A stretch of 64,000 nucleotides of DNA from Acidobacteriota bacterium (GCA_016213775.1 JACQZR010000145.1:27436-91435); one strand, 5' to 3'. Positions 17,188-26,504 are shown, counted from the stretch's first letter. Notes: generated by a model not told the origin, from the letters alone. Made by a program: numbers and translations.

Positions 17188-17541
17188 ATGTCTCCTGTTC
17201 AAATCTTCGGAGTGAAGAACTCATCAGCGACGCGCGCCGCGGAGCGTTTCTTCAAGGAGCGCCGGGTCCCCATCCAAATGGTCGATTTGAAACAGAAGCC
17301 GATGGCGCCCGGCGAAATCCGCCGCTTCATCGAACGCTTTACACTCGCGGGTCTGCTGGATACGGAAGGGAAAGCGTATGTCGACGCCGGCCTCAAGTAT
17401 CTGAAAGTCTCGGACTCCGGACTTCTCGATAAGGTTGCGCAAACCCCGTCGTTACTGAAACTCCCCCTTGTGCGCGGCAACAACAGGATCAGCATCGGTC
17501 ACGACGAAGAGAGCTGGAATGCGATGCTCCCCACCAAGTAG
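17188..17541 (+). CDS. ArsC/Spx-family protein lacking the catalytic cysteine
   Basis: A 117-residue thioredoxin-fold protein of the ArsC family. The N-terminus reads VQIFGVKNSSATRAAERFF; in arsenate reductases the position of the first Ser of NSS is the catalytic Cys (NCxT). With no cysteine there, arsenate reduction is unlikely. The late LPLVRGNNRISIGHDEESW segment fits the family's conserved Arg-containing end. It follows the glycosyltransferase gene by 3 bp. Function is unknown. Confidence 0.8.
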   Translation: MSPVQIFGVKNSSATRAAERFFKERRVPIQMVDLKQKPMAPGEIRRFIERFTLAGLLDTEGKAYVDAGLKYLKVSDSGLLDKVAQTPSLLKLPLVRGNNRISIGHDEESWNAMLPTK

Positions 17542-17585
17542 TTGAGGTTACCGGTCTCGCGGTTGTTTTCCCCCCTACCCCAATG

Positions 17586-17601
17586 GGAGAATTGAATCTC
17601 C
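17586..17601 (+). promoter_or_regulatory. Hairpin containing the ribosome-binding site
   Basis: GGAGA (17586-17590) and TCTCC (17597-17601) form a 5-bp stem with a 6-nt loop just upstream of the ATG at 17605. The only Shine-Dalgarno-like sequence, GGGAG, is in the 5' arm and so is masked when folded. Confidence 0.3.
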
Positions 17602-17604
17602 TCT

Positions 17605-18996
17605 ATGGCTAAGACCAGCGTTGCCCCCCCAGCAAATAGTGACGGTCTTCTCCGCCAACTTGGTGTCTCCACGGCAATTGCGTTGGTGGTCTCCAACATG
17701 GTGGGCACTGGCATCTACACCACCAGCGGATTTCTCGCCGGCCAACTCGGCGACGTGTCACTGGTGCTGGGTATCTGGCTCGTGGGCGCCATCTGTGCGA
17801 TCGCCGGTGCGTTCTGCTATTCAGAACTCGGAGTGAACTTCCCGAGCTCGGGTGGGGAATACGTCTACCTGACCAACGCGTATGGACCCTCCTGGGGTTT
17901 CATGACCGGATGGATCTCCTTTGTTGCGGGGTTCTCGGCTCCCATCGCGGCGCAAGCTCTCGCCTTTTCTCAATACCTCGGTTACTTCTTTCCTGGATTA
18001 AGAACCGAGGCCTCGCAGCAACTGTTCTCCTTTGCCGGGCTTACGGTAAAATTCGGCGGAGCGCAGATGGCGGCTATTGCGCTCATTGCCGCACTGACGG
18101 CGCTCAACCTCTTCGGTATCCAACGGGTGGCAAAGTTCCAGAACGTTTTCACGTCACTCAAAATCCTGGTGATGGTGGCCTTCATCGTGATGGGCTTCGC
18201 GGTGGGCAGCGGCAGTTGGGAGCACTTTTCGCAATCGGCGGTTCGCGATGTATCTACGCCCATCGGCGCGCAATTCGCTATCAGTCTGTTTTGGATCTAC
18301 CTCAGCTACAGCGGGTGGAACGCCGCTACTTATGTTGCAGAAGAGCTGAAGCGGCCCGAACGCACGCTACCTCTTGCACTCACCGTTGGCACGCTGCTTG
18401 TCGGTGCGCTGTACCTCATCCTCAACGTCGTATTCATATACGCGCTACCGCTGGAGAAAATGAAGGGAGAACTCGCCATTGGAGCGCTTGCGGCCAAGAA
18501 CCTCTTTGGGCCGAACATCGCCGGAGCTTTCGGCGCGCTCATGGCACTCTCGCTTGTCTCCACCGTCAACGCCAACATGACTATCGGGCCGCGGGTCTAC
18601 TACGCCATGGCGAAGAACAAAGCCTTCTTCGCTTCGGCGGCCGAAGTGCATCCCAAGTGGCACACCCCATGGAATGCAATCCTCGCCCAGGGGGTTGCCT
18701 CGCTGCTGATGACCCTGATCCCGTTCGACGATCTGTTTCCCTACATCGCCCGGACCTTAACGCTGTTTGCGGCGCTTTCCGTGGCATCGATTTTCATCTT
18801 CCGCCGCCGTCCAGGCTGGCGTAAACTCGCGGTCGTCAATTTCGCTTTCCCGCTCTGGCCCGCGCTGTTTCTGCTCGTCAGTGCGTGGATGTATTTTTAT
18901 GGCATTACTCTGAACCCGATGGGCTCGCTGGCCACGCTGCTGACCGTCGCCATCGGAGCGCTGCTGTACCATTTCCTCATTCGCCAGAAGGCCTAG
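17605..18996 (+). CDS. APC-family amino acid permease
   Basis: A 463-residue permease with about 12 membrane segments. The first-helix motif SNMVGTGIYTTSGF (about residues 31-44) and GGEYVYLTNAYGPSWGF (about 85) identify the APC superfamily; the overall pattern resembles L-type/y+ transporters. Compared with the permease at 4422 it has a distinct first helix and is not a recent duplicate. It lies 63 bp after the ArsC-like gene and is directly followed by folD. Confidence 0.9.
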   Translation: MAKTSVAPPANSDGLLRQLGVSTAIALVVSNMVGTGIYTTSGFLAGQLGDVSLVLGIWLVGAICAIAGAFCYSELGVNFPSSGGEYVYLTNAYGPSWGFMTGWISFVAGFSAPIAAQALAFSQYLGYFFPGLRTEASQQLFSFAGLTVKFGGAQMAAIALIAALTALNLFGIQRVAKFQNVFTSLKILVMVAFIVMGFAVGSGSWEHFSQSAVRDVSTPIGAQFAISLFWIYLSYSGWNAATYVAEELKRPERTLPLALTVGTLLVGALYLILNVVFIYALPLEKMKGELAIGALAAKNLFGPNIAGAFGALMALSLVSTVNANMTIGPRVYYAMAKNKAFFASAAEVHPKWHTPWNAILAQGVASLLMTLIPFDDLFPYIARTLTLFAALSVASIFIFRRRPGWRKLAVVNFAFPLWPALFLLVSAWMYFYGITLNPMGSLATLLTVAIGALLYHFLIRQKA

Positions 18997-19011
18997 TTGC
19001 CCAACACCACC

Positions 19012-19932
19012 ATGTCCAGAATTCTCGATGGAAAACGGGTTCGCGACGCCATCCTCGAGTCGCTCAAACCTCGCATCGCCGCGCTTGACGAGACCCAACG
19101 TCCGCCAGGGCTCGCTGTAGTCCTGGTGGGAGAGAATCCCGCCTCGGAAATCTATGTCCGTAGCAAGGTGAAGGCGTGCCAGGATCTCGGCATCGCCAGC
19201 GAAAAGCACCTCCCGACCGCCGACATTTCTACTGAGGAGATGCTGTTTCTCATCCAGTCGCTCAACCAGCGCCCCGATATCGACGGCATCCTCGTTCAGT
19301 TGCCGCTGCCCGCGCACATAGACGAAACGCAGGTCCTGCTCTCCATCGATCCGTCGAAAGACGTAGACGCCTTCCACCCTTACAGCGTCGCCGCGCTGGT
19401 GGCCAATTCGCCTGGATTCCGGCCGTGTACGCCCGCCGGTATTATGCGCCTGTTGGACCACTACCAGATCCCTGTGGCAGGTAAGCGCGCGGTTGTCGTT
19501 GGCCGATCCGACATCGTTGGGAAACCCATGGCGCTACTGCTGCTCCACGCCAACGCCACCGTCACCATCTGCCATTCCAAAACCGCCGACCTTGCTTCGG
19601 AGTGCCGCAAAGCGGACATCGTGGTTGCGGCCATGGGACGGGCCGGCTTCCTCACTCAGGATTTCTTCAACCCCGAAGCGGTCATCATCGACGTTGGCAT
19701 CAACCGTCTGCGTGATCGCCCGGCGGTTGACCGCATGTTCTCCAGTGACGTCTCGAAGCTCACGGAGTTCGATAAGAAGGGCACGGTGCTGGTTGGCGAT
19801 GTGCATCCGGCGGCGTTTCAGAATTGCGCTGCCTTCACGCCCGTCCCCGGCGGCGTCGGACCGCTCACTATCGCCATGCTGATGAGCAACACCGTATGGG
19901 CCGCCGAACAGCGCTATGGGGGCCAGTCGTGA
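19012..19932 (+). CDS. folD: Methylenetetrahydrofolate dehydrogenase/cyclohydrolase
   Basis: The bifunctional enzyme interconverts 5,10-methylene-, methenyl- and 10-formyl-tetrahydrofolate. About 306 residues, the usual length. Key features are EIYVRSKVKAC with the catalytic lysine region, DGILVQLPLP, KDVDAFHPYS, the NADP loop VVVGRSDIVGKPMALLL, and TPVPGGVGPLTIAML at the end. I chose the ATG at 19012; a TTG at 18997, directly after the permease stop, is also possible. The stop overlaps the next gene's GTG by four bases. Confidence 0.95.
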   Translation: MSRILDGKRVRDAILESLKPRIAALDETQRPPGLAVVLVGENPASEIYVRSKVKACQDLGIASEKHLPTADISTEEMLFLIQSLNQRPDIDGILVQLPLPAHIDETQVLLSIDPSKDVDAFHPYSVAALVANSPGFRPCTPAGIMRLLDHYQIPVAGKRAVVVGRSDIVGKPMALLLLHANATVTICHSKTADLASECRKADIVVAAMGRAGFLTQDFFNPEAVIIDVGINRLRDRPAVDRMFSSDVSKLTEFDKKGTVLVGDVHPAAFQNCAAFTPVPGGVGPLTIAMLMSNTVWAAEQRYGGQS

Positions 19933-20534
19933 AGCTGCTGCTGCTTCTGCCCGCTCTGCTTCTGCAGGCCCAATCGGCCCGTGAATACGTGGAGCGGGGC
20001 ATGCAGAAGTTCGTCCGCAACGAAATCGCGGCCTCTATTAACGACTTCGATGAAGCCGCGAAACTGGAGCCGGAATCCGCTCCGCACCTCTGGCAGCGCG
20101 GCATCGCCTACTACTATGTCAAGCGCTACGAGGACGGCCGCAAGCAGTTCGAAGTGCACCGCACAGTCAATCCCAACGATGTCGAGAACGCCGCGTGGTG
20201 GTATCTCTGCATGGCGAAACTCGGACGCCGCGAGGAAGCCCGGGCAAAGCTCCTGCCGGTTGGTCCGGACGATCGCGTTCCGATGACCGAGGTGTATGCG
20301 TTGTACGCCGGTCGGGGCGCCGAGAAAGATGTGCTCGCGGCAATCGCCAAAGGCAATCCCGATACGCCTGAGCGCAAGATGCGCGAGTTCTACGGCTACC
20401 TCTACCTCGGTCTGTACGCGGAGACGCACGGCGATCTTAAGAAGGCCAGAGAGATGCTGCGCAAGTCCGTTGATACGCAAACCGGAGGCTACATGCTCGC
20501 GGTTGCGCGGATTCACCTCAACCAATTGAAATGA
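19929..20534 (+). CDS. Secreted TPR protein
   Basis: About 201 residues: a leucine-rich signal peptide (VKLLLLLPALLLQAQ) and then helical TPR-like repeats (EYVERGMQKFVRNEIAASIN, a LWQRGIAYYYVKRYEDG unit, and a third near FYGYLYLGLYAETHGDLKKA). It probably acts as a periplasmic scaffold. The GTG start at 19929 overlaps the folD stop (GTGA), and its own stop overlaps the next ATG (ATGA), so folD, this gene and the RNase H gene are translationally coupled. No specific partner can be named. Confidence 0.78.
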   Translation: MKLLLLLPALLLQAQSAREYVERGMQKFVRNEIAASINDFDEAAKLEPESAPHLWQRGIAYYYVKRYEDGRKQFEVHRTVNPNDVENAAWWYLCMAKLGRREEARAKLLPVGPDDRVPMTEVYALYAGRGAEKDVLAAIAKGNPDTPERKMREFYGYLYLGLYAETHGDLKKAREMLRKSVDTQTGGYMLAVARIHLNQLK

Positions 20535-21172
20535 GCAAACCAAAGCCAAAGTTCTATGTAGTGTGGAGAGGCTACAACCCCGGTGTCTATTCCACCTGGC
20601 CGGAAGCCTCTGCACAGGTGAACGGATATGCCGGGGCGCAGTACAAGAGCTTCGAGAGTGAATCGGAAGCCCGCGCGGCGTACAGCGGCTCGTACTGGAA
20701 CTTTGTCACGCGCGGCGAAGCGAAACCCGCCGTCGTCAAACGCTCCATCGAAGAACTACTGCGTTTGGGTGTCAATCCGGAAGCGGTGGCTGTGGACGCG
20801 GCCTGCTCCGGCGTGCCTGGTCCAATGGAGTATCGCGGCGTGGAACTAGCCTCCGGCGTGGAGCTTTTCCATATGGGACCTTACGTGGATGGCACGAACA
20901 ACGTCGGCGAATTCCTGGCGATCGTCCATGCGCTCGAAATTCTCTCTAATCGACCGTCGAAGCCGATCTACTCCGATTCCCGCAACGCGTTGCTGTGGGT
21001 GAAGCAGAAACGCTGCGGTACGAATCTCGATCGTACCGGGCGCAATGACGAGATCTTCCGGCTGATTGATTCGGCGCTACGGTGGCTGCATTCTCGTCCA
21101 CTGACGAATCCGCTGTTGAAATGGGAAACCGAGGAGTGGGGCGAAAACCCGGCGGACTTTGGACGCAAATAG
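20531..21172 (+). CDS. Ribonuclease HI with N-terminal hybrid-binding (viroplasmin) domain
   Basis: A 213-residue RNase H that would cut RNA in RNA-DNA hybrids. Residues 6-50 form the viroplasmin/HBD domain (KFYVVWRGYNPGVYSTW, with the KSFESESEA segment), typical of eukaryotic RNase H1 and some bacterial enzymes. The catalytic domain follows with the acidic set visible: D in VAVDAACSG, E in NNVGEFLAIVHALE, D in PIYSDSRNAL and D in NPADFGRK near the C-terminus. It overlaps the TPR gene by four bases. Confidence 0.88.
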   Translation: MSKPKPKFYVVWRGYNPGVYSTWPEASAQVNGYAGAQYKSFESESEARAAYSGSYWNFVTRGEAKPAVVKRSIEELLRLGVNPEAVAVDAACSGVPGPMEYRGVELASGVELFHMGPYVDGTNNVGEFLAIVHALEILSNRPSKPIYSDSRNALLWVKQKRCGTNLDRTGRNDEIFRLIDSALRWLHSRPLTNPLLKWETEEWGENPADFGRK

Positions 21173-21236
21173 CGCGTGGAAAAAAATCCGCGGCATATGC
21201 TGAAATCCACAGGTCCGCGATGCGAATATTGAGGAG

Positions 21237-23519
21237 ATGTCTTCTACTCCCATCGCGCTCTCCGCGAATGTCCTTTTACACATTTCCAAGTTGATCAGCG
21301 TCCCGCTGAAGGGGCTGCTCGCCACCATCGAACTGATCGATGAAGGCGGTACGGTTCCGTTCATCGCGCGCTATCGCAAGGAAGTCACCGGCAATCTGGA
21401 TGAAGTGCAGATCCGCGACGTATCTGAAAAGCTCGAATACTTTCGCGAACTGGAAGACCGGCGCGCGACCATCCTTTCCTCGATCCAGGAACAGGGCAAG
21501 CTCACTGACGAATTGAAGCAGAAGATCGAAGCGGCGATGGAGAAGAACGAGATCGAAGATCTCTACCTGCCCTACAAGCCCAAGCGCCGCACGAAAGCTT
21601 CGATTGCCCGCGACAAGGGTTTGGAGCCGCTCGCCAACTTCATTTGGGAGCAGCAGCCGGGATCGCTGGCCGAGTTTGCAGCTACGTTTATCAACGCTGA
21701 AAAAGAAGTCCACACGGTGGACGAAGCGATCGAGGGTGCGCGCCACATCATCGCTGAAGTGGTAAGCGAGAACGCGGACTTCCGCAAGAAGGTCCGACAG
21801 ATGATGGCCGAGAGCGGCCTCGTCACCAGCCGCCGCATCGAAGGAGTGGAAGATCCCGAAAGCAAGTTCGCGCAATACTACGAGTTCAGCGAACCCGCTT
21901 CCAGGATCCCGTCGCATCGCATGCTCGCCATTCGCCGCGGCGCCAAGGAAGGTATTCTTCACTTCGAAATTGCAGTCGAACCCGCGGGCCCCATCAACTG
22001 GATCTCTTCGCAGGTGATCAAAACCAGCGGGGAGTGCGCCGCACACCTGCAGGAAGCCATTACTGATTCCTACGATCGCCTGCTCAATCCCTCCATCCAA
22101 ACCGAAGTCCGCCTGGAATTGAAGGACCGTTCCGACGAAGATGCCATTAAGGTCTTCCGCGAGAACCTGGAGAACCTGTTGCTTTCTCCGCCCGCCGGAA
22201 TGCTGTCTGTCATCGGTATCGACCCCGGAATCCGCACTGGCTGCAAAGTGGCCGTCGTCGATTCCACCGGGAAGTTTCTGGAGAACTCCGTCATTTACCC
22301 GCACGAGCCGAAGAACGATCTGGCCGGCGCAGTCCGAACGCTGGCCTCGCTCATCGCCCGCCACAACGTGCAGGCCCTCGCCATCGGCAACGGAACTGCC
22401 TCGCGCGAGACTGCTTCCTTTGTGAACGACTTCATCCGACAGGCCGGACTAACCAAGCTCTTTAGCGTTGTGGTGAGCGAAGCCGGCGCGAGTGTCTACT
22501 CGGCATCGGAGGTGGCGCGCCAGGAATTTCCTGATCTCGACCTCACCGTCCGCGGCGCCATCTCCATTGCGCGCCGTCTGCAGGACCCGCTGGCCGAATT
22601 AGTCAAGGTCGATCCCAAGTCCATCGGCGTCGGACAGTATCAACACGACGTGGATCAGCGCCGCCTCAAACAGAGTCTGGAAGCCACGGTGGAATCGTGC
22701 GTCAACCGAGTCGGCGTTGATCTGAACACCGCCTCGGCGCCGTTGCTCCGTCACGTTTCCGGCCTCACCGAACGCACCGCCCAGAACATCGTCGTGTGGC
22801 GCAATGAGAACGGCCGTTTCCGCAATCGCCGGCAGCTCATGGATGTCTCCGGCCTCGGCGCAAAAACCTTCCAACTTGCCGCGGGCTTCCTGCGGATTCG
22901 CGGTGGAGACAACCCGCTCGACATTACAGCGGTGCACCCGGAATCCTACCCGATCGTCGAACGGATCGCTGATTCGATGAAGGTGTCGCTGCAGGAGTTG
23001 ATCGCCAAGCCGTCGCTGATCGAAAACGTCGACATCCAGGCTTTCCGTACTGAGCATGCGGGCGCTTACACGCTCTCTGATATTAAGGAAGAGCTCCGCA
23101 AGCCCGGCCGCGATCCTCGCGACACTTTCCAACGGCCCACGTGGCGCGACGACATCAAAGAGATCGAGGACCTGAAGCCCGGCATGCAAATGGAAGGGGT
23201 GGTCACCAACGTCACCCGTTTTGGCGCCTTCGTTGACGTCGGCGTCCACCAGGACGGGTTGGTCCACGTCAGCGAGATCAGCCACCGCTTCATCAAGGAG
23301 CCATCGGAAGTTCTCAAGGTGGGCCAGATCGTCAAAGTGCAGGTGCTGGCGGCCGATCCCAAGGTGAAGCGGATCGCACTGTCGATCAAAGCGTGCGAAC
23401 CCCGTCCTGGCGGCGCGCAAGGGGGAGGCGGTCCACGCACGCCAAAACCAGAACCGCCCAAGAAGCCGTCACTAGAGGATCAACTCGCGGCGCTGAACAG
23501 CAAGTTCCGAACCAGGTAA
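21237..23519 (+). CDS. tex: Tex-family transcription accessory protein
   Basis: A 760-residue nucleic-acid-binding protein related to eukaryotic Spt6. Domains run in the usual order: N-terminal helical Tex domain (GTVPFIARYRKEVTGNLDE near residue 40), YqgF-like fold (SVIGIDPGIRTGCKVAVVD near 325), helix-hairpin-helix region (VGVDLNTASAPLLRHVSGL near 500) and a C-terminal S1 RNA-binding domain (GVVTNVTRFGAFVDVGVHQD near 655). It ends in a Pro/Lys-rich tail. The ATG at 21237 follows GAGGAG closely. It stands alone. Confidence 0.95.
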   Translation: MSSTPIALSANVLLHISKLISVPLKGLLATIELIDEGGTVPFIARYRKEVTGNLDEVQIRDVSEKLEYFRELEDRRATILSSIQEQGKLTDELKQKIEAAMEKNEIEDLYLPYKPKRRTKASIARDKGLEPLANFIWEQQPGSLAEFAATFINAEKEVHTVDEAIEGARHIIAEVVSENADFRKKVRQMMAESGLVTSRRIEGVEDPESKFAQYYEFSEPASRIPSHRMLAIRRGAKEGILHFEIAVEPAGPINWISSQVIKTSGECAAHLQEAITDSYDRLLNPSIQTEVRLELKDRSDEDAIKVFRENLENLLLSPPAGMLSVIGIDPGIRTGCKVAVVDSTGKFLENSVIYPHEPKNDLAGAVRTLASLIARHNVQALAIGNGTASRETASFVNDFIRQAGLTKLFSVVVSEAGASVYSASEVARQEFPDLDLTVRGAISIARRLQDPLAELVKVDPKSIGVGQYQHDVDQRRLKQSLEATVESCVNRVGVDLNTASAPLLRHVSGLTERTAQNIVVWRNENGRFRNRRQLMDVSGLGAKTFQLAAGFLRIRGGDNPLDITAVHPESYPIVERIADSMKVSLQELIAKPSLIENVDIQAFRTEHAGAYTLSDIKEELRKPGRDPRDTFQRPTWRDDIKEIEDLKPGMQMEGVVTNVTRFGAFVDVGVHQDGLVHVSEISHRFIKEPSEVLKVGQIVKVQVLAADPKVKRIALSIKACEPRPGGAQGGGGPRTPKPEPPKKPSLEDQLAALNSKFRTR

Positions 23520-23580
23520 GGGTCCTACATCCCCAGGACTTGCGAGGCCGTCCGGCGGGAAGAAGTGCCGAGATGGCGCG

Positions 23581-23597
23581 GCAGCCTAAGAGGCTGC
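23581..23597. terminator. Hairpin between convergent genes
   Basis: GCAGCCT and AGGCTGC form a 7-bp stem with an AAG loop between the tex stop and the stop of the leftward gene at 23608. There is no T-run on either strand, so it is only a weak candidate for a bidirectional terminator. Confidence 0.3.
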
Positions 23598-23607
23598 GCT
23601 ACGTGGT

Positions 23608-24219
23608 CTACATCTCCAGCACTTGCACGGCGAACCGCTCCGGAGGCAATGCGCTCACCGGGGCGGGATTGCGGCTGGCCCAGGCTTGGAAAGCGGAGTT
23701 GCCCACCGAATCATTCAGGTAAAAAAGGAACTGATCGGAGAAGCAGGAAATCGGAGGCGGCTGGCGGAACGTCAAGCGGAAGCCCACCGCTTTTTCCATG
23801 TCGATCCCTTCGGTGGGCACGGCCTTGTCTTCGAGAAGCTGAACAAAGCTGGCGCGTCCGGCATGCGGCCACAAATCTCCCCGCAGCAGATGTTTTAAAT
23901 CCGGCCGACCCTCAAAGGTGATCTCGCATTGACGGATCCATTCCAGGATGTCCTCGCCCCAGCGCCAGTGCATCACCAGCTTCTGATACTGTTCCACGAG
24001 GTTGATGGCAAGTTCCATCTTGCGCTGTTGGAACACGGGCTCATCCGAGAACCCCGCTGCACCGGGTATCATGTCCTCGCCATCGACAATCCCGGCGGCC
24101 ATGTTCATGACCTTGTCCATCCTCTTGAGGTGCAGGGTGCGATGCACCAGCAGGGGCGGCAAGTCGTGCTGTTTGTCGCCCGGGATCTCCACGTACCTTC
24201 GGTCTCCGATGATCTGCAT
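23608..24219 (-). CDS. Hypothetical protein
   Basis: A 203-residue soluble protein that I do not recognise. The start at 24219 is supported by AGGA seven bases upstream; the frame stays open to 24318 but without a comparable ribosome site. There is no signal peptide or membrane segment. Visible features are a basic RTLHLKRMDKVMNMAAG helix, an acidic helix MELAINLVEQYQKLVMHWRW, and an aromatic C-terminal third. It diverges from the Gfo/Idh/MocA pseudogene. Codon usage looks like that of its neighbours, which supports it being a real gene. Confidence 0.6.
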   Translation of the reverse strand: MQIIGDRRYVEIPGDKQHDLPPLLVHRTLHLKRMDKVMNMAAGIVDGEDMIPGAAGFSDEPVFQQRKMELAINLVEQYQKLVMHWRWGEDILEWIRQCEITFEGRPDLKHLLRGDLWPHAGRASFVQLLEDKAVPTEGIDMEKAVGFRLTFRQPPPISCFSDQFLFYLNDSVGNSAFQAWASRNPAPVSALPPERFAVQVLEM

Positions 24220-24349
24220 ATGCAATTCCTCGATTCCGACAGCTTCTCTTATCCCATCGGCCAAACTCGGGCCAAACGTTAAACACCCAATTATAAGGAC
24301 GGAATCCTTAGCACACAAGTTTCCAGAGTGCTAACGATTTCGCGACGCT

Positions 24350-24355
24350 TATACT
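24350..24355 (+). promoter_or_regulatory. -10 element of the Gfo/Idh/MocA pseudogene
   Basis: TATACT lies 17 nt upstream of the ATG at 24373. The promoter looks intact although the gene is interrupted. No convincing -35 is seen. Confidence 0.4.
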
Positions 24356-24372
24356 ATGACTAAGAAATAATC

Positions 24373-25638
24373 ATGTATCTCAACCGACGTACATTCGCTG
24401 TCTCCGTCCTCTCGGCCGCGCTGGCCGGCCGCGCCGCCGGCGCCAACGACGCAATCAATGTGGCCATTATCGGCGCAGGCAATCAAGGGACGGGGCGCCT
24501 TCGCGATTTTCTGCGCCATCCCGATGTCCGCATCGCCGCCATATGCGACGTCGACCGCGCGCACCGCGACCGCGCCGTTGCCCTCGTCGAATCGGCCAGA
24601 CAATACAAACCGGAAGCGACCGGCGATTTCCGCCGCGTCCTGGACAAGAAGGACATCGACGCGGTGGTGGTGGTGACGCCCGATCACTGGCACGCCATCC
24701 CATCGGTGGCCGCGTTCAAGGCAGGAAAGGACGTCTTTGTCGAGAAGCCGCTGAGCTACTCCGTGGCGGAAGGACGCGCCATGGCTGACGCCTCATCCCG
24801 CTATAAGCGCGTCAGCCAAATGGGCAATCACATCCACAACGATCTCCCTAACTACCGGCGCGTGGTTGAACTGGTGCGCTCGGGCAAACTCGGCCGCATT
24901 ACACGGGTGCAGGTGTGGAAGACATCCACCACGCAGAACACGCGCCCGTCCTCCCCGCCCACCCTGTCCGATGGATTCGATTATGACTTCTGGCTGGGAC
25001 CAGCCCCCAAGCGTCCCTATGATCCGCTGCGTGCGCACATGACCTTCCGCCACTTCTGGGATTACTCCGGAGGAACATTCATCGACTTCTGGTGTCACAT
25101 CTCCGATGTTGCTTTTTGGGCGCTCGAACTCAAAGCGCCAAAGACAATCAGCGCCGCGGGTGGACGTTTTTTTCTGACCGATTCCACCGAAACGCCCGAC
25201 ACGCTGGAAGCCATACTCGAATTTCCGAACCTGCTCTACACGTTCTCCTACCGGCCTACGCCCATCACAGGATTTGAGCACATGGGGAACATCGGTTGCC
25301 TTTTGTAAGGCACGGAAGCCTCGCTCGTCACCAACTACCAACGGCATGAGGTGTGGGCCAACGGGAAACGTATCGACGATTTTCCGCGTCCCGATCCATC
25401 TATCCCGAATTCGCCCGGCCACGTTCGCGAGTTTCTCGATGCCATCAAATCGCGCAATCTCGAGACTACCTGCAACGTCCGCTACGGGCACAGCCTGTCC
25501 AAGTATGGCCTTCTTGCGAACATCTCCTACCGCGTCGGGCGTCGCCTCCATTGGGACGACACGCAGGAACGGATCCTCGGTGACAAGCAAGCCTCGGCAT
25601 TTCTGTCGCGCCGTTTTCGCAAACCATGGAAGATGTGA
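24373..25638 (+). pseudogene. Gfo/Idh/MocA oxidoreductase interrupted by an in-frame TAA
   Basis: The reading frame starts with a Tat-like signal (NRRTFAVSVLSAALAGRA), then VAIIGAGNQGTGRLRDF and the family motif FVEKPLSYSV. It runs to TAA at 25306-25308 (after GNIGCLL) and continues in the same frame without another stop to 25638 (GTEASLVTNYQRHEVW to SRRFRKPWKM). Relatives carry a residue such as Gln at the stop, so one C-to-T change (CAA to TAA) explains it. The second part includes conserved substrate-domain sequence, so the truncated product should be inactive. A sequencing error is the main alternative. Confidence 0.85.
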
Positions 25639-25645
25639 ACACTTT

Positions 25646-25659
25646 CTGGAACTTTCCAG
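25646..25659. promoter_or_regulatory. Palindrome upstream of the TIGR03435 gene
   Basis: CTGGAA and TTCCAG flank CT. The site lies about 10 bp upstream of a -10-like GATAAT (25668-25673), where a bound regulator would cover the -35 region of the cluster beginning at 25707. Confidence 0.35.
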
Positions 25660-25706
25660 TTTCGGTGGATAATACAAAATAGAACACCCGCACGAACTGA
25701 GGTCCC

Positions 25707-26504
25707 ATGTATCGCAGATTCCTCTCTCTCCGCAGCCTCGCCGCGTTCATCGCTTGCGCAGCACTCGCCCCGGCTCAAAAGACGTTTGACGTCGCGTCCA
25801 TCAAACCCAACGCTTCCAACGATAACCGCGTCATGATCCGCGTCGAGCCTGGCGGCAACTTCTCCGCTAGCGGCGTCACTCTCAAAATGCTCATTGGGCA
25901 AGCCTTTGGAGTCCGCGACCACCAGATCGTCAACGCGCCCGGCTGGGCAGCCGCTGAACGCTACGATATTCGGGCGAAAGCGGAAGGCCTACCGGACCGC
26001 GTTCCGCCGGAGGTGCTCCGTCCCATGATCCGTGCACTGCTGGAGGACCGTTTCCAACTCAAGACGCACACTGACACCAAGGAGCTTCCCGTTTACGCGT
26101 TGGTGGTGGGCAAGAACGGACCCAAGTTGAAGAAGAGCGAAGGTGGTGAGCAACGCCAGATGGTGCGGATGGGACGCGGTCAAATCAACGCTTCCAGTGT
26201 CAGCATGGCACAATTGGCGCAGCAGCTCGCGCAGGCCCTGGGCCGCAGCGTGATCGACAAGACCGAACTGCAAGGCTCCTATGAGGTCACGCTCGAGTGG
26301 ACTCCTGAAGCCGGCCATGGTGGCGGCGGGCCCTTCGGCGGCGGCGCCCCCCCTCCCAATCCCGATGCCGTTGCAGGCGCGGGCGGCAGCGGCCCCACGA
26401 TCTTCACCGCGGTCCAAGAGCAGCTCGGTCTTCGTCTGGAATCCAGCAAAGGTCCCGTCGAAATCCTGGTAATCGACAATGCTGCCAAGCCCTCTGAGAA
26501 CTAG
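25707..26504 (+). CDS. TIGR03435 family protein
   Basis: A 265-residue exported protein of TIGR03435, a family expanded in soil Acidobacteriota. It has a signal peptide (residues 1-24), then the family opening FDVASIKPNASND. The central MLIGQAFGVRDHQIVNAPGW and LLEDRFQLKTHTDTKELPVYAL are characteristic. A Gly/Pro-rich linker precedes the last beta segment (TAVQEQLGLRLESSKGPVEI). The repeated secretin/TonB-short-like layout suggests a periplasmic binding or transduction role, unproven. It overlaps the next receptor gene by 26 bp. Confidence 0.92.
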   Translation: MYRRFLSLRSLAAFIACAALAPAQKTFDVASIKPNASNDNRVMIRVEPGGNFSASGVTLKMLIGQAFGVRDHQIVNAPGWAAAERYDIRAKAEGLPDRVPPEVLRPMIRALLEDRFQLKTHTDTKELPVYALVVGKNGPKLKKSEGGEQRQMVRMGRGQINASSVSMAQLAQQLAQALGRSVIDKTELQGSYEVTLEWTPEAGHGGGGPFGGGAPPPNPDAVAGAGGSGPTIFTAVQEQLGLRLESSKGPVEILVIDNAAKPSEN

